Source: an uncultured Blautia sp. (GTDB lineage Bacteria; Bacillota; Clostridia; Lachnospirales; Lachnospiraceae). From it: a stretch of 16,275 nucleotides of DNA. The stretch covers positions 1 to 16,275 of the forward strand of contig CABSEJ010000066.1 in NCBI GenBank assembly GCA_902476765.1. The letters are read 5' to 3'. The translations under genes and the position numbers were made by a program. Positions 13,487 to 16,275 of this stretch are shown here, piece by piece (within the stretch, counting starts at the first letter, position 1; each line of letters begins with the position of its first letter). Under the pieces are notes generated by a model. That model was not told the DNA's origin and searched no databases. It saw nothing but the letters and a program-made list of their open reading frames with translations.

Positions 13487-13595
13487 AGGAAAAGAGAGAA
13501 GGCGCAGTAAATCTGGGCCGGACTTTGACAAGATAAAGGTTAGGAAAATGGGAAAACAGAAAAAGAGAAAACAGGAAAAGACAGGAGGAGAGGAC

Positions 13596-15047
13596 ATGTC
13601 TGTTTTAGAAAATTTACAGCCCAAAAGAGTGTTTTACTATTTTGAGGAGCTTACGAAAATACCTCACGGCTCCGGAAATACAAAGGAAATCAGCGACTAC
13701 CTGGTTCAGTTTGCCAGGGAGCATAAGCTGGAATATATACAGGACGACAGCAATAATGTGATTATCTTTAAGGAGGCCTCCAAAGGTTATGAGGATGCTC
13801 CAAGGGTAATTCTTCAGGGCCATATGGATATGGTATGCGAGAAAACCCCGGAGAGTAATCATGACTTTACTAAAGACCCTCTGAAGCTTCAGGTAGAAGG
13901 AGATTATATTTTTGCAGAGGGGACTACTTTAGGCGGGGACGATGGTATTGCTGTGGCTTACGGTCTGGCTCTGCTGGAGGACCAGAGCCTGGAGCATCCG
14001 GCTTTGGAACTGGTATGTACCGTAGATGAGGAGGTGGGACTTCTGGGAGCTGCAGCTCTGGATACCACGCCTCTGAAAGGAAGGTATCTTATAAACCTGG
14101 ATTCTGAGGAGGAGGGTTATCTCTGGGTGGGCTGCGCCGGCGGACTGACTGCCCTTACCCATATTCCGGTGCGGTATCAGGAAGCCCAGGGAAGCAAATG
14201 GAGAGTCACTGTGTCCGGCCTGCTGGGGGGACATTCCGGGGCTGAGATTGATAAGAACCGGGCAAACGCCACCCTTTTGCTGGCCAGATTTCTTCATGAG
14301 GCAAAGGATATTTGCAGATATGATTTGTCTGAGCTGGAGGGAGGCCAGAAGGATAATGCCATTCCAAGAAAGGCCCAGGCCCTTCTGCTGACAGAACAGG
14401 AGGAAGGCAAGGCTCTGCATCAGTTTGCCCAAAGCTTTACCCAGACCCTGAGAAAGGAATATACAGGCAGCGACCAGGGAGTTACCGTTACTGTGGAGGC
14501 GGAAGGACAGGGAACCGAGCCGGTGCTGCATCCGGTGAGCCTTGAAAAAGTGCTGTTTTTCCTGATTCATTATCCCAATGGTATCCAGAAGATGTGCGGT
14601 TATATAGATGGACTGGTGGAAACCTCCTGTAATCTGGGAATTACTAAGCTGACACCTAAGGGCCTGGAAGGCTCTGCCAGTGTGAGAAGCTCTGTGGGAA
14701 CGGAGAAACAGGCCCTGGCAGATAAAATTGCTTATCTGACAGAATTCTTAGGAGGAGAATATACCCAGGAGGGAGATTACCCGTCCTGGGAATATAAGCA
14801 GGATTCTCGTCTCAGACCTCTCATGACCCAGGTATTTGAGGAGATGTACGGACATAAGCCGGAGGTAAAGGTGATTCATGCCGGACTGGAGTGCGGATTG
14901 TTCTTCGAGAAGATTCCGGGATTGGACTGCGTGTCCTTAGGACCTGATATGAAGGATATTCATACCACAGAAGAAAAGCTGTCTATTTCCTCCGTAAAAA
15001 GAGTATGGGAATATCTGGTGGAAGTGCTGAAGAGAATCAAAGAATAA
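13596..15047 (+). CDS. pepD: Aminoacyl-histidine dipeptidase (PepD-like, M20 family)
   Basis: A 483-residue zinc dipeptidase of the M20/PepD type, which cleaves Xaa-His and related dipeptides in the cytosol. Expected metal and catalytic residues are in order: H76 and D78 in GHMDMVCEK, the bridging D115 in TLGGDDG, general base E145 and ligand E146 in CTVDEEVG, D169 in LDSEE, and H456 in DIHTTEE. The lid/dimerisation domain insertion (about 180-390) contains GGHSGAEIDKNRANA. Length fits PepD. I chose ATG 13596 because AGGAGG (13583-13588) lies seven bases upstream and the protein then begins with the usual MSVLENLQPKRVF; the in-frame ATG at 13548 would add a 16-residue lysine-rich tail. I see no terminator before the next gene. 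Confidence 0.95.
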   Translation: MSVLENLQPKRVFYYFEELTKIPHGSGNTKEISDYLVQFAREHKLEYIQDDSNNVIIFKEASKGYEDAPRVILQGHMDMVCEKTPESNHDFTKDPLKLQVEGDYIFAEGTTLGGDDGIAVAYGLALLEDQSLEHPALELVCTVDEEVGLLGAAALDTTPLKGRYLINLDSEEEGYLWVGCAGGLTALTHIPVRYQEAQGSKWRVTVSGLLGGHSGAEIDKNRANATLLLARFLHEAKDICRYDLSELEGGQKDNAIPRKAQALLLTEQEEGKALHQFAQSFTQTLRKEYTGSDQGVTVTVEAEGQGTEPVLHPVSLEKVLFFLIHYPNGIQKMCGYIDGLVETSCNLGITKLTPKGLEGSASVRSSVGTEKQALADKIAYLTEFLGGEYTQEGDYPSWEYKQDSRLRPLMTQVFEEMYGHKPEVKVIHAGLECGLFFEKIPGLDCVSLGPDMKDIHTTEEKLSISSVKRVWEYLVEVLKRIKE

Positions 15048-15140
15048 TGTCATAAATGCCTCCCCTGTAGCATAAAATGATATGTACTGGTAAGAACTGT
15101 TGCTGCCGGACATGAGTTTTAGGCAGGCGGAGGTGTTTTT

Positions 15141-15806
15141 TTGGGAAAATGGCTGCTGCTGGTTTTGGGAGTCCTGTTTCTGGATTGCCAGGTGCTGGGA
15201 TACCTGCAGGAAAAAACTTCCCTGGATGAGCTGAGAAATGCCGGTATTCCGGTGGAAAGCTTTCAGGAGACGGGCATGGAAGCGGAAGAGGCCCGGCTAT
15301 ACCTGGAGTTCTGGGAGGATTTGGAATGGTTTCCCCTGGCCGGACCGGAAGGGGCCGAAGAGGAATTTTATTTTGAAAATACCTGGCACGCCCAGAGAAA
15401 TTACAACGGGGAGAGACTTCATGAGGGCTGTGATATTTTCGGCTCCAGGGATATCAGCGGCTACTATCCTGTCGTAAGTATAACGGACGGATTGGTAGAG
15501 CAGGTGGGATGGCTGCCCTTGGGAGGATGGAGAATCGGTGTCCGCAGTCCCGGAGGCGGGTATTTTTACTATGCCCATCTGGATTCCTACAGCCGCAGCT
15601 TCCAGGCAGGAGAAAAAATAGAAGCCGGGGAAGTGCTGGGCTTTCTGGGAGACAGCGGATACGGGGAAGAAGGAACCACCGGAATGTTTGCTCCTCATCT
15701 CCACCTGGGTATTTATGTAGAGACGGAAACCCAGAAGGAGCATGCTCTGAATCCCTATCCGGTGCTGCAGTTTTTACAGGAAAGGCAGAAAAATTTTTTC
15801 TATTAA
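15141..15806 (+). CDS. Membrane-anchored M23 family peptidase
   Basis: A 221-residue protein with an N-terminal hydrophobic segment (5-22) serving as a signal anchor or signal peptide, a charged spacer, and an M23 (LytM/lysostaphin) domain from about 78. The zinc and catalytic residues are present: H94 and D98 (HEGCD, the HxGxD motif), H146 (YAHLD) and H186/H188 (HLHLG). An active glycyl or peptidoglycan endopeptidase acting outside the membrane is likely, though the substrate is not known. The start is TTG 15141, supported by GGAGGTG at 15129-15135; the ATG at 15149 is out of frame. The gene follows pepD by 93 bases, without a visible terminator or a clear promoter, so it could share its transcript. 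Confidence 0.88.
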   Translation: MGKWLLLVLGVLFLDCQVLGYLQEKTSLDELRNAGIPVESFQETGMEAEEARLYLEFWEDLEWFPLAGPEGAEEEFYFENTWHAQRNYNGERLHEGCDIFGSRDISGYYPVVSITDGLVEQVGWLPLGGWRIGVRSPGGGYFYYAHLDSYSRSFQAGEKIEAGEVLGFLGDSGYGEEGTTGMFAPHLHLGIYVETETQKEHALNPYPVLQFLQERQKNFFY

Positions 15807-15820
15807 AAAGAAAAAAAATA

Positions 15821-15829
15821 TGCTATACT
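15821..15829 (+). promoter_or_regulatory. Extended -10 promoter of the alarmone synthetase gene
   Basis: TGC (15821-15823) directly before TATACT (15824-15829) forms a good extended -10 element. The -35 region is A/T-rich and poorly matched. The predicted start near 15836 would leave a leader of about 23 nt. Confidence 0.5.
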
Positions 15830-15858
15830 TTTAAGATATAGTTAAGGAGTAATGTTTT

Positions 15859-16275
15859 ATGGAAATACGTTTATGGCGTGAACTGCTGATTCCTTATGAG
15901 CTTGCAGTAAAGGAGCTGGTAATCAAGTTTAACCAGCTGAAAAAAGAACACAGAGAGAAAGATTTATACTCCCCTATTGAGGAGGTCAGCGGCAGGGTAA
16001 AATCCATCAACAGTATCCTGGAAAAAATGCAGAGAAAAAATATTTCCTGGGATGAGTTGGAGGAAAAGGTGGAAGATATTGCCGGAGTACGGATTATCTG
16101 TCAGTTCTATGAGGATATAGAGAAGGTGGCGGCCCTTATCCAGAAGAGAAGCGATATGAGAGTGCTGGAAATCAAGGATTATGTAAGCCATATGAAGGAG
16201 AGCGGTTACCGGAGTTATCACATGATTATTGCCTATGGGGTAGAAACTTTAGAGGGTCGAAAAGAGATTCGTGCG
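15859..16275 (+). CDS. relQ: Small alarmone synthetase, RelQ/YjbM type (partial, cut by the window edge)
   Basis: The first 139 residues of a GTP pyrophosphokinase; the frame is open to the last base and no stop is reached. The start ATG 15859 has AAGGAG (15844-15849) nine bases upstream. There is no N-terminal hydrolase (HD) domain: the protein begins with WRELLIPYELAVKELVIKF and goes straight into the RelA/SpoT synthetase domain, with SPIEEVSGRVKS (38-49), DIAGVRIICQF (73-83) and GYRSYH (116-121). This matches Bacillus YjbM (SasB/RelQ), which makes pppGpp/ppGpp from ATP and GTP/GDP. The catalytic Glu of the family lies beyond the window. Regulation by extra domains cannot be judged. Confidence 0.93.
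   Translation, partial: MEIRLWRELLIPYELAVKELVIKFNQLKKEHREKDLYSPIEEVSGRVKSINSILEKMQRKNISWDELEEKVEDIAGVRIICQFYEDIEKVAALIQKRSDMRVLEIKDYVSHMKESGYRSYHMIIAYGVETLEGRKEIRA

Noticed and set aside
13548..13595. Upstream in-frame ATG of pepD
   Set aside because: It adds a lysine-rich segment with no family match, and the AGGAGG site lies directly before ATG 13596.
1..16275. Mobile elements, CRISPR arrays, tRNA or rRNA genes, toxin-antitoxin or defence systems
   Set aside because: I found no transposase, integrase, regularly spaced repeats, RNA-gene signature or defence gene. Gene order and composition look like stable core chromosome.

Overview
The window looks like conserved housekeeping and sporulation chromosome from an anaerobic, spore-forming Clostridia. 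Lachnospiraceae (a Blautia/Dorea-like genome) is my best guess. The grounds are an alpha/beta-type small acid-soluble spore protein, GerW (YtfJ) beside a DUF2953 protein, YlbJ, a four-cysteine L28, a DUF6465 protein, strong AGGAGG ribosome-binding sites and a base composition that looks mid-40s % GC by eye. The family-level placement is inference. I see no insertion sequence, phage gene, CRISPR array, tRNA or rRNA.

Layout. (1) 1-690: a sigmaA promoter, a Nudix hydrolase and its terminator. (2) 741-4137: a run of co-directional genes, namely a double-domain PPK2 polyphosphate:AMP phosphotransferase, a small unknown protein, a DUF2953 membrane protein and GerW, closed by a terminator. (3) 4188-4325: a 45-residue two-helix membrane protein. 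(4) 4389-9034: rpmB on the minus strand, divergent from yloU (Asp23/Gls24), yloV/fakA (DAK2 plus DegV-like) and recG, an order also found in Bacillus. (5) 9134-9963: a DUF6465 protein with a histone-like basic tail, converging on an SASP gene across a shared terminator. (6) 10054-12457: mgsA-like, rsmD, coaD and a coiled-coil protein, behind two tandem sigmaA promoters. (7) 12425-13444: ylbJ on the minus strand, with a sigmaE-like promoter and a 3' end that overlaps the coiled-coil gene. (8) 13458-16275: a PepD-type dipeptidase, a membrane-anchored M23 peptidase and the first part of a small alarmone synthetase (RelQ type) cut by the window edge.

The genes group into nucleotide and energy housekeeping (Nudix, PPK2, CoaD, MgsA, RelQ), translation (L28, RsmD), DNA repair (RecG), lipid/envelope functions (FakA-like, Asp23, M23) and sporulation (GerW, YlbJ, SASP). 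Putative sigmaG and sigmaE promoters sit before the SASP gene and ylbJ, which fits forespore and mother-cell expression.

No clearly new multi-gene system is visible. The points most worth a second look are: an MgsA homologue whose active site differs at several normally conserved positions; a palindrome that exactly fills its promoter spacer; a 19-bp perfect inverted repeat between fakA and recG; a convergent overlap where the acidic tail of one protein and the membrane-protein C-terminus of another share DNA; and a PPK2 duplication with one degenerate copy.
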